Translations under genes and position numbers: made by a program
Shown here: positions 16,121 through 23,758 of the stretch, one piece after another
How the letters are laid out: every line of letters starts with the position of its first letter
Position numbering within the stretch: position 1 is the stretch's first letter
Notes under the pieces: generated by a model
Database searches by the model: none
The model's input: the letters and a program-made list of their open reading frames with translations, nothing else
Told to the model about the DNA's origin: nothing
NCBI GenBank assembly: GCA_046153505.1
Contig: JBJXDT010000040.1
Location: forward strand, 1-31,619
Length of the DNA stretch: 31,619 bases
Direction of reading: 5' to 3'
Origin: JBJXDT01 sp046153505
GTDB lineage: Bacteria > Pseudomonadota > Gammaproteobacteria > Burkholderiales > Methylophilaceae

Positions 16121-17415
16121 TGGACATTAGACGTTTATCCACAAAAAATGCCGATTTTGGCACGGCTTTAAAGGCATTGTTGGCCTTTGAAACGGCGCAA
16201 GATGATAGCGTTGATGTGGTGGTGGCAGGCATTTTAAAAGACGTAAAAACACGCGGGGACGCTGCCGTATTGGAGTACACCAGTCGTTTTGATAAAACCA
16301 ATGCGAGCAAGTTAAGCGAGTTAGAAATCTCAAAGGCAGATTTGCAAAAAGCGTTAGATGGCTTAGATGCTGAAAAACGAGCCGCCTTACAAGCAGCAAC
16401 AGACCGCGTTAAGGCCTACCATGAAAAGCAACTGATGCAATCATGGAGTTATACAGAGGCTGATGGCACCTTGCTAGGTCAGCAAGTGACGGCATTAGAC
16501 CGCGTTGGCCTTTATGTGCCTGGGGGCAAAGCTGCCTACCCATCCTCAGTGTTGATGAATGCGATTCCAGCCAAAGTGGCAGGCGTAAAAGAGCTTATAA
16601 TGGTTGTGCCAACCCCTAACGCTGAGCGCAATGATTTAGTGTTAGCCGCTGCTGCTATTTCTGGTGTCGATCGTGTATTTTGTATTGGCGGTGCGCAAGC
16701 TGTTGGAGCGCTCGCTTACGGCACAGAAACAGTGCCGCAAGTAGATAAAATTACTGGTCCAGGCAACGCCTATGTGGCTGCCGCAAAGCGCCGCGTGTTT
16801 GGCGTAGTGGGGATTGATATGGTGGCTGGTCCGAGTGAAATATTAGTCATTTGTGACGGCAAGACAAATCCTGATTGGATAGCCATGGATTTGTTCAGTC
16901 AAGCAGAGCACGATGAGTTAGCGCAAGCAATTTTATTAAGTCCAGATGCGGCCTTTTTGGATGCCGTCGCGGCGAGCATGCAAAAACTGGTGATTGAAAT
17001 GCCGCGCAAAGAGATTATTAGCACCTCTATTACCAATCGTGGTGCGCTAATACACGTTAAAAATCTTGATGAAGCAGCTGAAATTTGTAATTACATTGCG
17101 CCTGAGCACTTAGAGCTTTCAATGGACGACGCGCTTGCGTTTAGTAAAAAAATTAAACACGCAGGCGCTATCTTTATGGGGCGTGATACATGCGAGGCCT
17201 TAGGCGATTATTGCGCTGGTCCAAACCACGTATTGCCAACATCCCGCACAGCGCGCTTCAGCTCGCCTTTAGGCGTGTATGATTTCCAAAAACGCTCAAG
17301 TTTAATTATGGTGTCTAGCGAAGGCGCACAAGTGTTAGGTAAAGTTGCATCCACCTTGGCCTATGGCGAAAGCTTGCACGCGCACGCAAGAAGCGCGGAG
17401 TATAGGCTGAAATAA
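16120..17415 (+). CDS. hisD: Histidinol dehydrogenase HisD
   Basis: A 431-residue zinc enzyme that oxidises histidinol to histidine in two NAD-dependent steps, the last reactions of the pathway. Expected zinc and catalytic residues are all seen: Q261 and H264 in FSQAEHDE, E329 and H330 in APEHLEL, D363 in LGDYCAGPNH, and H422 near the C-terminal HARSAEYR. The NAD region IGGAQAVGALAYGT is also present. Its first base is the last base of hisG and its last base is the first of hisC. Confidence 0.97.
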   Translation: MDIRRLSTKNADFGTALKALLAFETAQDDSVDVVVAGILKDVKTRGDAAVLEYTSRFDKTNASKLSELEISKADLQKALDGLDAEKRAALQAATDRVKAYHEKQLMQSWSYTEADGTLLGQQVTALDRVGLYVPGGKAAYPSSVLMNAIPAKVAGVKELIMVVPTPNAERNDLVLAAAAISGVDRVFCIGGAQAVGALAYGTETVPQVDKITGPGNAYVAAAKRRVFGVVGIDMVAGPSEILVICDGKTNPDWIAMDLFSQAEHDELAQAILLSPDAAFLDAVAASMQKLVIEMPRKEIISTSITNRGALIHVKNLDEAAEICNYIAPEHLELSMDDALAFSKKIKHAGAIFMGRDTCEALGDYCAGPNHVLPTSRTARFSSPLGVYDFQKRSSLIMVSSEGAQVLGKVASTLAYGESLHAHARSAEYRLK

Positions 17416-18476
17416 TGAGTCAATTTTGGAGTGATGTGGTCCATGAGTTGACCCCCTATGTACCTGGAGAACAGCCTAAACTCGCTAATTTGGTCAAGCT
17501 CAACACCAACGAAAATCCTTACGGTCCAAGCCCAAAGGTGATAGCGGCTTTGCAAGTAGAGGCAGCAGAAACATTACGTTTATACCCAGACCCTAATTCT
17601 GATAAATTAAAAGCTGCTATTGCACAAAATTTTGGCTTACAAGCCAATCAAGTGTTTGTTGGCAATGGCTCAGATGAGGTGCTGGCACATGTGTTTCAGG
17701 CGCTGCTTAAACACAGTCGTCCTCTGTTGTTCCCAGATATTACATATAGTTTTTACCCTGTGTATTGCGGGCTTTATGGAATTGAGTTTGAAACAGTGGC
17801 TTTAAATGTGCAGTTTGAAATTGATATTGTCGATTACGACAAACCCAATGGCGGTATTATATTCCCTAACCCAAATGCCCCTACGGGCATTCCATTGGCT
17901 TTAGAGAAAATTGAGCAGCTACTCAAGCTAAATAAATTTTCGGTAGTGGTGGTAGATGAAGCCTATGTGGATTTTGGTACAGAGTCTGCGGTAAAGTTTA
18001 TTAACACCTATCCTAACCTGCTCGTTACGCACACCTTCTCGAAGGCGCGCTCTTTAGCTGGGCTGCGGGTGGGCTATGCATTAGGCCATGTGGATTTAAT
18101 TGAGGCACTGATACGCGTTAAAGATAGTTTTAATTCTTATCCAATTGATCGCTTTGCAGAGGCTGGCGCTGTTGCTGCAATGCAAGATGTGGATTATTTT
18201 GAGTCTACGCGTAAAAAAGTAATTAACACACGTGAGAATTTGATTAAAAGTTTGCAAAAACTTGATTTTGAAGTATTGCCATCAGGTGCAAACTTTATTT
18301 TTGTCAAACATAAAACCCGCGATGGCGCAGAGCTCACAGTTAAGTTACGTGAACAAAGTATCATCGTGCGCCACTTTAAGAATCCTGCAAGCATTGCGCC
18401 ATTTATGCGCATCACTGTAGGTACGGACGAGCAATGTGAGCTCTTGATAGCGGCATTGACAGCAATTCTTAAGTAA
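17415..18476 (+). CDS. hisC: Histidinol-phosphate aminotransferase HisC
   Basis: A 353-residue fold-type I PLP enzyme that converts imidazole-acetol phosphate to histidinol phosphate. The Schiff-base lysine is K210 in HTFSKARSLAGLRVGYA. PLP-site residues are N-P-N-A-P-T-G at 152-158 and D181-E-A-Y184. The substrate-side start LNTNENPYGPSP is typical of HisC. The start overlaps the hisD stop by one base. After this gene the histidine cluster is interrupted by hps and resumes with hisB 1.2 kb downstream. Confidence 0.95.
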   Translation: MSQFWSDVVHELTPYVPGEQPKLANLVKLNTNENPYGPSPKVIAALQVEAAETLRLYPDPNSDKLKAAIAQNFGLQANQVFVGNGSDEVLAHVFQALLKHSRPLLFPDITYSFYPVYCGLYGIEFETVALNVQFEIDIVDYDKPNGGIIFPNPNAPTGIPLALEKIEQLLKLNKFSVVVVDEAYVDFGTESAVKFINTYPNLLVTHTFSKARSLAGLRVGYALGHVDLIEALIRVKDSFNSYPIDRFAEAGAVAAMQDVDYFESTRKKVINTRENLIKSLQKLDFEVLPSGANFIFVKHKTRDGAELTVKLREQSIIVRHFKNPASIAPFMRITVGTDEQCELLIAALTAILK

Positions 18477-18524
18477 AATTTGAATTTGAAATATTGTAAT
18501 TCACTACAAAATGTCACTAAAGTG

Positions 18525-18554
18525 TTGAAATCACACGGCAATTACGGTTATGAT
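18525..18554 (+). promoter_or_regulatory. Probable sigma-70 promoter of hps
   Basis: TTGAAA (18525-18530) and TATGAT (18549-18554) stand 18 bp apart in the 178-bp gap between hisC and hps. The predicted transcript would start near 18561, giving a leader of about 94 nt, very AT-rich, that ends in a strong GGAGG at 18640-18644. A separate promoter fits a gene that must be expressed far above the histidine genes during growth on methanol or methylamine. Confidence 0.5.
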
Positions 18555-18654
18555 GTCGCAATGTACAACATGTGCAAATAATATTTTGTAAATTCAATTT
18601 AAAAAATATTAAATTTTTAATCGAATATTGAGTAAGCTCGGAGGAATAAGCACC

Positions 18655-19578
18655 ATGGCACAAACCCAAATGGCATTAGATTCATTAGATTTCGACGCAA
18701 CCGTTGCATTAGCAGCTAAAGTTGCGCCACACGTAGATATTTTAGAAATCGGTACACCATGCATTAAGCATAACGGTATTGAACTTCTAAAAACGCTGCG
18801 TGCAAAATTCCCAAACAACAAAATTTTGGTAGACTTAAAAACAATGGATGCTGGCTTCTACGAAGCTGAGCCATTCTACAAAGCTGGTGCTGACATCTGC
18901 ACAGTATTGGGCACTGCTGATATCGGCACAATCAAAGGCGTTATCGACGTTGCCAACAAATACGGCAAAATGGCGCAAGTGGATTTGATTAACGTGGTTG
19001 ACAAAAAAGCACGTACTTTAGAAGTGGCTAAATTGGGAGCTCACATCATTGGCGTACATACAGGTTTGGATCAACAAGCTGCTGGTCAAACACCGTTTAA
19101 CGATTTATCAATGGTAACTGGCTTAAATACTGGCGCTAAAGTTTCTGTTGCTGGCGGTGTAAAAGCTGCAACAGTTAAACAAGTAGTAGATGCAGGAGCT
19201 GACATTGTAGTTGCAGGCGCTGCTATTTACGGTGCGGCAGATCCAGCAGCTTCAGCAGCTGAAATCACAAGCTTAGCACACGCAGGTAATGCAAGTGCTG
19301 GCGGCATGGGTAAAATGTTGCCATGGGCACTTATCGCTGGTGCTGTATTGTTAGGTCTGTACTTGCTTAAAGGTGGTCACCCTGCTGAAGAAGCTGCTGC
19401 TCCTGCCGCTGCTGTTGAAGCTGCTCCTGCAGTTGAAGCTGCACCTGCTGCAGAAATGGCTCCAGCTGCACCTGCTGCTGATGCGGCCGCTGCTCCAGCA
19501 GAAGCTGCACCTGCTGCAGAAATGGCTCCAGCTGCAGATGCTGCTGCTCCTGCCGCTCCAGCTGACGCTGCAAAATAA
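18655..19578 (+). CDS. hps: 3-hexulose-6-phosphate synthase with C-terminal membrane anchor and Ala/Pro tail
   Basis: Residues 1-~212 are a complete HPS of the OMP-decarboxylase-like TIM-barrel group, which condenses formaldehyde with ribulose 5-phosphate in the ribulose monophosphate cycle. The catalytic motif is D60-L-K62-T-M-D65. Phosphate-binding parts are VAGGVK (165-170) and VVAGAAIYG (185-193). The usual enzyme ends near 210. Here the frame continues with a Gly/Ser linker, a hydrophobic helix (~221-239, MLPWALIAGAVLLGLYLL) and a tail (242-307) of Ala, Pro and Glu with an exact 12-residue repeat. The predicted topology is a cytoplasmic enzyme with a periplasmic tail. I chose the ATG at 18655 because GGAGG lies 10 nt upstream; an earlier in-frame TTG (18628) has no ribosome site. 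The isomerase gene (phi/hxlB) is not adjacent. Confidence 0.93.
   Translation: MAQTQMALDSLDFDATVALAAKVAPHVDILEIGTPCIKHNGIELLKTLRAKFPNNKILVDLKTMDAGFYEAEPFYKAGADICTVLGTADIGTIKGVIDVANKYGKMAQVDLINVVDKKARTLEVAKLGAHIIGVHTGLDQQAAGQTPFNDLSMVTGLNTGAKVSVAGGVKAATVKQVVDAGADIVVAGAAIYGAADPAASAAEITSLAHAGNASAGGMGKMLPWALIAGAVLLGLYLLKGGHPAEEAAAPAAAVEAAPAVEAAPAAEMAPAAPAADAAAAPAEAAPAAEMAPAADAAAPAAPADAAK
19435..19536 (+). repeat. 36-bp direct repeat in the hps tail
   Basis: Positions 19435-19470 and 19501-19536 are identical over 36 bp, offset by 66 bp (22 codons). Each copy encodes EAAPAAEMAPAA (residues 261-272 and 283-294). The rest of the tail uses related GCT/GCA/CCT codon strings. In-frame duplication by slippage or recombination is the simple explanation, and tail length may vary between strains. 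Confidence 0.9.
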
Positions 19579-19594
19579 GTGTTGTAATATTACT

Positions 19595-19622
19595 AAAGCC
19601 GACCGTTAGGTCGGCTTTTTTT
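19595..19622 (+). terminator. Rho-independent terminator after hps
   Basis: AAAGCCGACC (19595-19604) and GGTCGGCTTT (19609-19618) form a 10-bp stem with a GTTA loop, followed by further T residues to 19622. It begins 16 bp after the hps stop and separates hps from hisB. Confidence 0.95.
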
Positions 19623-19631
19623 ATGGCTATT

Positions 19632-19661
19632 TTGCGTGTAGCGGCAAGTTTGGGTTAAAAT
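19632..19661 (+). promoter_or_regulatory. Possible promoter restarting the histidine cluster at hisB
   Basis: TTGCGT (19632-19637) and TAAAAT (19656-19661) are 18 bp apart, directly after the hps terminator and 41 bp before hisB. A promoter here is needed if the terminator is efficient. The boxes are only a moderate match. Confidence 0.4.
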
Positions 19662-19702
19662 AACGCTAACATATTGAAATTCAATTATTAAAGCAAATTT
19701 TC

Positions 19703-20290
19703 ATGCGCAAAGCTGAAGTTAGTCGTAATACCTTAGAAACGCAAATTACTGTGGCTATCAATATTGATGGTACAGGACAATCTCAATTCTCAACTGGGCT
19801 GGCTTTTCTTGATCACATGCTCGACCAAGTGGCGCGCCATGGCATGATGGATATTAGCGTGCAGGCTAAAGGTGACTTGCATATTGATGCACATCATACC
19901 GTTGAAGATATAGGTATTACGCTAGGTCAGGCCTTTTTAAAAGCACTTGGTGATAAAAAAGGTATCAATCGTTACGGCCATTCTTATGTGCCGCTAGATG
20001 AAGCCTTAAGTCGCGTGGTGCTTGATCTTTCAGGTCGGCCAGGCTTGGAGTTCAATTGCGAATTTACGCGTGCAGCAGTGGGCGAGTTTGATGTTGATTT
20101 ATTCCATGAATTCTTCCAAGGATTTACAAATCACGCCCTGGTGACATTGCATGTCGATAATTTAAAAGGCCATAATTCGCATCACCAAGCCGAAACGATA
20201 TTTAAAGCGTTCGGTCGCGCGCTGCGTATGGCAACCACTTTGGACCCTAGAATGGTTGGCGTAATGCCGTCAACCAAAGGCTCGTTATAA
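19703..20290 (+). CDS. hisB: Imidazoleglycerol-phosphate dehydratase HisB
   Basis: A 195-residue monofunctional dehydratase, without the N-terminal histidinol-phosphatase domain that enterobacterial HisB carries. Manganese-binding histidine motifs are visible: FLDHMLDQVARHG, HIDAHHTVEDIGI and, near the end, LKGHNSHHQAETIFKA. The separate histidinol-phosphate phosphatase is not in this window. It is the first gene after the hps interruption. hisH follows after 28 nt. Confidence 0.97.
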   Translation: MRKAEVSRNTLETQITVAINIDGTGQSQFSTGLAFLDHMLDQVARHGMMDISVQAKGDLHIDAHHTVEDIGITLGQAFLKALGDKKGINRYGHSYVPLDEALSRVVLDLSGRPGLEFNCEFTRAAVGEFDVDLFHEFFQGFTNHALVTLHVDNLKGHNSHHQAETIFKAFGRALRMATTLDPRMVGVMPSTKGSL

Positions 20291-20318
20291 ACAAATTTCT
20301 GCTGTCCACACTATTACC

Positions 20319-20960
20319 GTGAAAAAAGTTGATATTGCAGTCGTCGATTACGGCATGGGCAATTTACGCTCAGTGTCGAAGGCGATTGAGCATGTTGCGC
20401 CAAACAAAATTGTAGTGGTGACTAGCGATGCCAATTTGATTAGCCAGGCTGAGCGCGTGGTTTTTCCTGGTCAGGGCGCAATGCCAGACTGCATGCGTGA
20501 GTTAGATGCGCGGAACTTGCGCGGGGTGATTTTAAATGCAGCCAAAAATAAACCATTTTTAGGTATTTGTATTGGCATGCAATTACTGTTTGAACATTCA
20601 GAAGAAGGCAACACAGCGGGTTTGGGTCTGTTTAATGGAAATGTAGTGCGCTTTGCTGAGAAACTTTTGGATAAAAATGGTGAAAAACTAAAAGTTCCTC
20701 ACATGGGATGGAATCGTGTTTATCAAAAAAATTCACACCCATTGTGGGCTAATATTAATGATGCCGAGCGTTTTTATCATGTGCATAGCTTTTATGCTTC
20801 ACCTCGAGATTCCAATCTCACCACAGGAGAAAGCGAATACCCGCAGCGTTTCACTACCGCTATTGCTCGCGATAATATATTTGCCACTCAGTTTCATGTA
20901 GAAAAAAGTGCACATGCAGGATTGCAATTACTAAGCAATTTTGTAAACTGGAAACCTTAA
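20319..20960 (+). CDS. hisH: Imidazole glycerol phosphate synthase, glutaminase subunit HisH
   Basis: A 213-residue class I glutamine amidotransferase that delivers ammonia to HisF. The nucleophile is C84 in LGICIGMQLL. The His-Glu pair of the triad lies in QFHVEKS near residues 193-195, where most family members read QFHPEKS. The start is GTG at 20319: the sequence KKVDIAVVDYGMGNL begins directly there, as the family requires. hisA follows after 28 nt. Confidence 0.95.
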   Translation: MKKVDIAVVDYGMGNLRSVSKAIEHVAPNKIVVVTSDANLISQAERVVFPGQGAMPDCMRELDARNLRGVILNAAKNKPFLGICIGMQLLFEHSEEGNTAGLGLFNGNVVRFAEKLLDKNGEKLKVPHMGWNRVYQKNSHPLWANINDAERFYHVHSFYASPRDSNLTTGESEYPQRFTTAIARDNIFATQFHVEKSAHAGLQLLSNFVNWKP

Positions 20961-20988
20961 AAACAATATTTTTATTATCTAAAAAATC

Positions 20989-21732
20989 ATGTTAATTATC
21001 CCTGCAATTGATCTCAAAGACGGCCACTGTGTGCGCCTAAAACAAGGTTTAATGGAAGAGTCCACCGTATTTTCAGAAGACCCTGGTGCTATGGCGCGCC
21101 ATTGGGTTGACCAAGGCGGCAAACGTCTGCACTTAGTAGATTTAAATGGCGCATTTGCGGGCAAGCCTGTAAACGAAGGCGCAATTAAATCCATCGTTGC
21201 TGCTGTAAAAGGTGAAATTCCCATTCAATTGGGTGGTGGAATCCGTGATTTGGAAACGATTGAACGGTATTTGGATAACGGAATTGATTATGTGATTATT
21301 GGCACCGCGGCAGTCAAAACGCCGGGTTTTTTACATGAAGCCTGTTACGCCTTCCCAGGCCAAATCATGGTGGGTTTGGATGCGAAAGATGGGAAGGTGG
21401 CGATTGATGGGTGGTCGAAACTCACTGGACATGACGTGATTGATTTAGCAAAAAAATTTGAAGATTATGGCGTGAATGCCATAGTTTATACCGATATTGG
21501 CCGAGATGGCATGCTGTCAGGCGTTAATATCGAAGCGACCGTCGCCTTGGCGCAAGCTTTGACGATGCCAGTAATCGCTTCTGGGGGCATTACTGATTTG
21601 GATGATGTGCGCAAACTTTGTGCAGTTGAGTCAGAGGGAATTATGGGCGCGATTACTGGCCGAGCAATTTATGAAGGCACTATTGATTTTGCTGCGGCGC
21701 AAAAACTAGCCGACGAGCTTAGTGGATCATAA
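20989..21732 (+). CDS. hisA: Phosphoribosylformimino-5-aminoimidazole carboxamide ribotide isomerase HisA
   Basis: A 247-residue half-barrel-duplicated TIM-barrel enzyme for the Amadori isomerisation before HisF. Motifs are IPAIDLKDGHCVRL with the catalytic Asp, LGGGIRDLETIERYL, IIGTAAVKTP, and VYTDIGRDGMLSGVN with the second catalytic Asp, then ASGGITDLDDV. The TAA stop is followed with no gap by the hisF ATG, so the two are probably translationally coupled. Confidence 0.97.
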   Translation: MLIIPAIDLKDGHCVRLKQGLMEESTVFSEDPGAMARHWVDQGGKRLHLVDLNGAFAGKPVNEGAIKSIVAAVKGEIPIQLGGGIRDLETIERYLDNGIDYVIIGTAAVKTPGFLHEACYAFPGQIMVGLDAKDGKVAIDGWSKLTGHDVIDLAKKFEDYGVNAIVYTDIGRDGMLSGVNIEATVALAQALTMPVIASGGITDLDDVRKLCAVESEGIMGAITGRAIYEGTIDFAAAQKLADELSGS

Positions 21733-22497
21733 ATGCTGGCTAAGCGCATTATTCCTTGCTTAGATGTCACTAATGGCAGGGTTGTCAAAGGCGTTAATTT
21801 TCTAGAGCTTCGTGATGCAGGTGATCCAGTTGAAATCGCCAAGCGCTACGACGATCAAGGTGCAGACGAACTCACTTTTTTGGATATTACTGCTAGTTCG
21901 GATAATCGTGGTCTCATTTTGCATATTATCGAGGAAGTCGCCAGCCAAGTATTTATTCCATTGACTGTTGGAGGCGGTGTGCGAGAAGTTGAAGATGTCA
22001 GGCGCTTACTCAACGCGGGCGCCGACAAAGTGAGCATCAATACAACCGCAGTACTTAATCCGCAAATGGTCGCAGATGCCACAGCGCGCTTTGGTTCACA
22101 ATGTATCGTAGTAGCGATTGATGCAAAAAAGGTAGACAATCAGCCATTCGAGTGGGAGGTGTTTACCCATGGTGGACGCAACCCAACAGGGTTAGATGCT
22201 GTCAAATGGGCGCAGCACATGGTTGCTTTAGGCGCAGGCGAATTATTAGTGACCAGCATGGACCGGGATGGCACCAAAATAGGCTTTAATAACCCACTTA
22301 ATAAGGCGATTAGTGATGCGGTTGATGTGCCGCTAATTGCCTCTGGTGGTGTTGGTAATTTGCAACATTTGGTAGATGGCATCAAACTTGGCGGCGCAGA
22401 TGCAGTGTTGGCGGCGAGTATATTTCACTATGGCGAATACACCGTACAGCAAGCAAAGGAATTTATGCAGCAAAACAATATAGAAGTGAGATTATGA
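21733..22497 (+). CDS. hisF: Imidazole glycerol phosphate synthase, cyclase subunit HisF
   Basis: A 254-residue TIM barrel that uses HisH-derived ammonia to make imidazole glycerol phosphate and AICAR. Catalytic aspartates lie in IIPCLDVTNGRVVKGVNF and in TSMDRDGTKIGFN. Phosphate loops are VGGGVR, DKVSINTTAV and ASGGVGN. It is related to HisA next door. The stop overlaps the hisI start by 4 nt. Confidence 0.97.
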   Translation: MLAKRIIPCLDVTNGRVVKGVNFLELRDAGDPVEIAKRYDDQGADELTFLDITASSDNRGLILHIIEEVASQVFIPLTVGGGVREVEDVRRLLNAGADKVSINTTAVLNPQMVADATARFGSQCIVVAIDAKKVDNQPFEWEVFTHGGRNPTGLDAVKWAQHMVALGAGELLVTSMDRDGTKIGFNNPLNKAISDAVDVPLIASGGVGNLQHLVDGIKLGGADAVLAASIFHYGEYTVQQAKEFMQQNNIEVRL

Positions 22498-22883
22498 CTT
22501 GGCTCGATGAGGTTAAATTTGATGCCGATGGGCTCATTCCGACTATTGCACAAGATTACAAAACGGGTAAAGTGCTGATGGTTGCATGGATGAACCGTGA
22601 AGCTTTGGAACTCACGAATGAATTGCAAAAAGCGGTGTATTGGTCACGGTCACGCAATAAACTATGGCGAAAAGGTGAAGAATCTGGTCACACGCAAATC
22701 GTCCATGAGATTCGCCTAGATTGTGATGAAGATGTGATTTTGTTGCGAGTTGAGCAATTGGGTGGAATTGCTTGCCATACGGGGCGCCATAATTGCTTTT
22801 TTAAAAAACTTGAAAACGGTGCTTGGAAAATTGACGAGCCTATTATCAAAAACGCAGAAGAAATATATAAGCCAATTGCATAA
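22494..22883 (+). CDS. hisI: Phosphoribosyl-AMP cyclohydrolase HisI
   Basis: A 129-residue monofunctional cyclohydrolase (third step of the pathway). Typical motifs are AQDYKTGKVLMVAWMNREAL, AVYWSRSRNKLWRKGEESGHTQ, LDCDEDVILLRVEQ, and the metal-binding CHTGRHNCFF at the end of the domain. It is separate from HisE, as in other betaproteobacteria. The start sits in the ATGA overlap with hisF; hisE begins 2 nt after the stop. Confidence 0.97.
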   Translation: MTWLDEVKFDADGLIPTIAQDYKTGKVLMVAWMNREALELTNELQKAVYWSRSRNKLWRKGEESGHTQIVHEIRLDCDEDVILLRVEQLGGIACHTGRHNCFFKKLENGAWKIDEPIIKNAEEIYKPIA

Positions 22884-22885
22884 AA

Positions 22886-23203
22886 ATGAGTGATATTTTA
22901 AATAAATTAGCAGATGTTTTAGAGCAGCGTAAATCAGCTGACCCGGATTCGTCCTATGTGGCAAAGCTGTATGCAAAAGGCATGGATAGTATTCTTAAAA
23001 AGGTCGGTGAAGAAGCTACAGAAACCGTGCTTGCAGCCAAAGGTGGAAATAAAGAGGAAATTATTTATGAAACTGCTGATTTGTGGTTTCACACGCTAGT
23101 GATGCTAGCGAAAGCAGATTTAAAACCACAAGATGTTTTGGATGAATTGGCAAGGCGCGAAGGCTTGTCAGGGATCGCAGAGAAGGCGAGTCGGAGTAAA
23201 TGA
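22886..23203 (+). CDS. hisE: Phosphoribosyl-ATP pyrophosphohydrolase HisE
   Basis: A 105-residue all-alpha MazG-like pyrophosphatase for the second pathway step. The metal-binding helices are KKVGEEATETVLAAK and EIIYETADLWFHTLVML, with the conserved E-E-x-x-E and E-x-A-D patterns. The start AAATG stands 2 nt after hisI, and the stop overlaps the next start (ATGA). It is the last histidine gene in the cluster. Confidence 0.96.
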   Translation: MSDILNKLADVLEQRKSADPDSSYVAKLYAKGMDSILKKVGEEATETVLAAKGGNKEEIIYETADLWFHTLVMLAKADLKPQDVLDELARREGLSGIAEKASRSK

Positions 23204-23517
23204 GCGCAGACTGTATTTTTTGCAAAATTATTTCAGGGGTAATTCCAGCAAAAAAAGTGTTTGAAGATGCTGATTTTATAGCATTTCATGACATTAAACC
23301 GATGGCAAAAGTACATTTTTTAATTGTACCAAAACTGCATGTTGAAACTTTAAAAGACTGTAATGAAGGCCAGCAAGAGCTGTTGGGAAAAATGTTATTA
23401 TTGGCACCAAAACTGGCTACAGAACAAGGTTTGGTGGGCTTTAAGACACTTATTAATACGGGTAAAGAGGGCGGGCAAGAGGTGTTTCATTTGCATACGC
23501 ATGTGTTTGGTGGCTAA
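23200..23517 (+). CDS. hinT: HIT family purine nucleoside phosphoramidase-like protein (HinT type)
   Basis: A 105-residue histidine-triad protein. DCIFCKIISGVIPAKKVFED at the start and the triad HLHTHVFGG at the very end identify the HinT branch, which hydrolyses AMP-lysine or adenosine phosphoramidate bonds. It ends right after the triad, without the few extra residues of E. coli HinT, but the active-site histidines are present. It is coupled to hisE by a 4-nt overlap. Its location between hisE and tatA is conserved in betaproteobacteria. Confidence 0.93.
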   Translation: MSADCIFCKIISGVIPAKKVFEDADFIAFHDIKPMAKVHFLIVPKLHVETLKDCNEGQQELLGKMLLLAPKLATEQGLVGFKTLINTGKEGGQEVFHLHTHVFGG

Positions 23518-23543
23518 CTAAATATTTAAATTAGGAGATTAAA

Positions 23544-23753
23544 ATGGGTTCGTTTAGTTTATGGCATTGGTTAATTGTATTGTTAATCGTTGTGTTGATA
23601 TTCGGTACAAAAAAGCTCAAAAATGTAGGTGGTGACTTGGGTGGCGCAGTGAATGAGTTTAAAAAAGCGTTGAACGACGGCAAAACTGAAGATGCGGCTG
23701 ATAAAAGCGGCACAACGATTGAAGGCGAAGTTACTAACAAGACGAAACAATAA
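23544..23753 (+). CDS. tatA: Sec-independent translocase subunit TatA
   Basis: A 69-residue TatA. The N-terminal helix (about 3-20, SLWHWLIVLLIVVLIFG) leads into the F-G-T-K-K-L hinge and an amphipathic helix (KNVGGDLGGAVNEFKKAL), ending in a short hydrophilic tail. TatA oligomers make the transport path for folded proteins with twin-arginine signals. AGGAGA at 23533-23538 is an ideal ribosome site. tatB follows after 5 nt. Confidence 0.96.
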   Translation: MGSFSLWHWLIVLLIVVLIFGTKKLKNVGGDLGGAVNEFKKALNDGKTEDAADKSGTTIEGEVTNKTKQ

Positions 23754-23758
23754 TCCAA

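Noticed and set aside
18628..18654. Longer hps frame starting at a TTG, adding nine residues
   Set aside because: No ribosome site precedes the TTG, while GGAGG at 18640-18644 points to the ATG at 18655, which gives the normal HPS N-terminus.
19375..19575. CRISPR-like or tandem non-coding repeat array
   Set aside because: Only one pair of 36-bp copies, and they are in frame and coding within hps.
19300..19578. hps tail as a separate small membrane protein or a frameshift product
   Set aside because: The frame is continuous from the catalytic domain, and the internal ATGs at the helix start have no Shine-Dalgarno sequence. A fusion protein is the simpler reading.
19367..19609. Leu- or Gln-rich open frames on both strands over the hps tail
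   Set aside because: They arise from GCT/GCA/CCT repeats read in other frames; no ribosome site or family resemblance.
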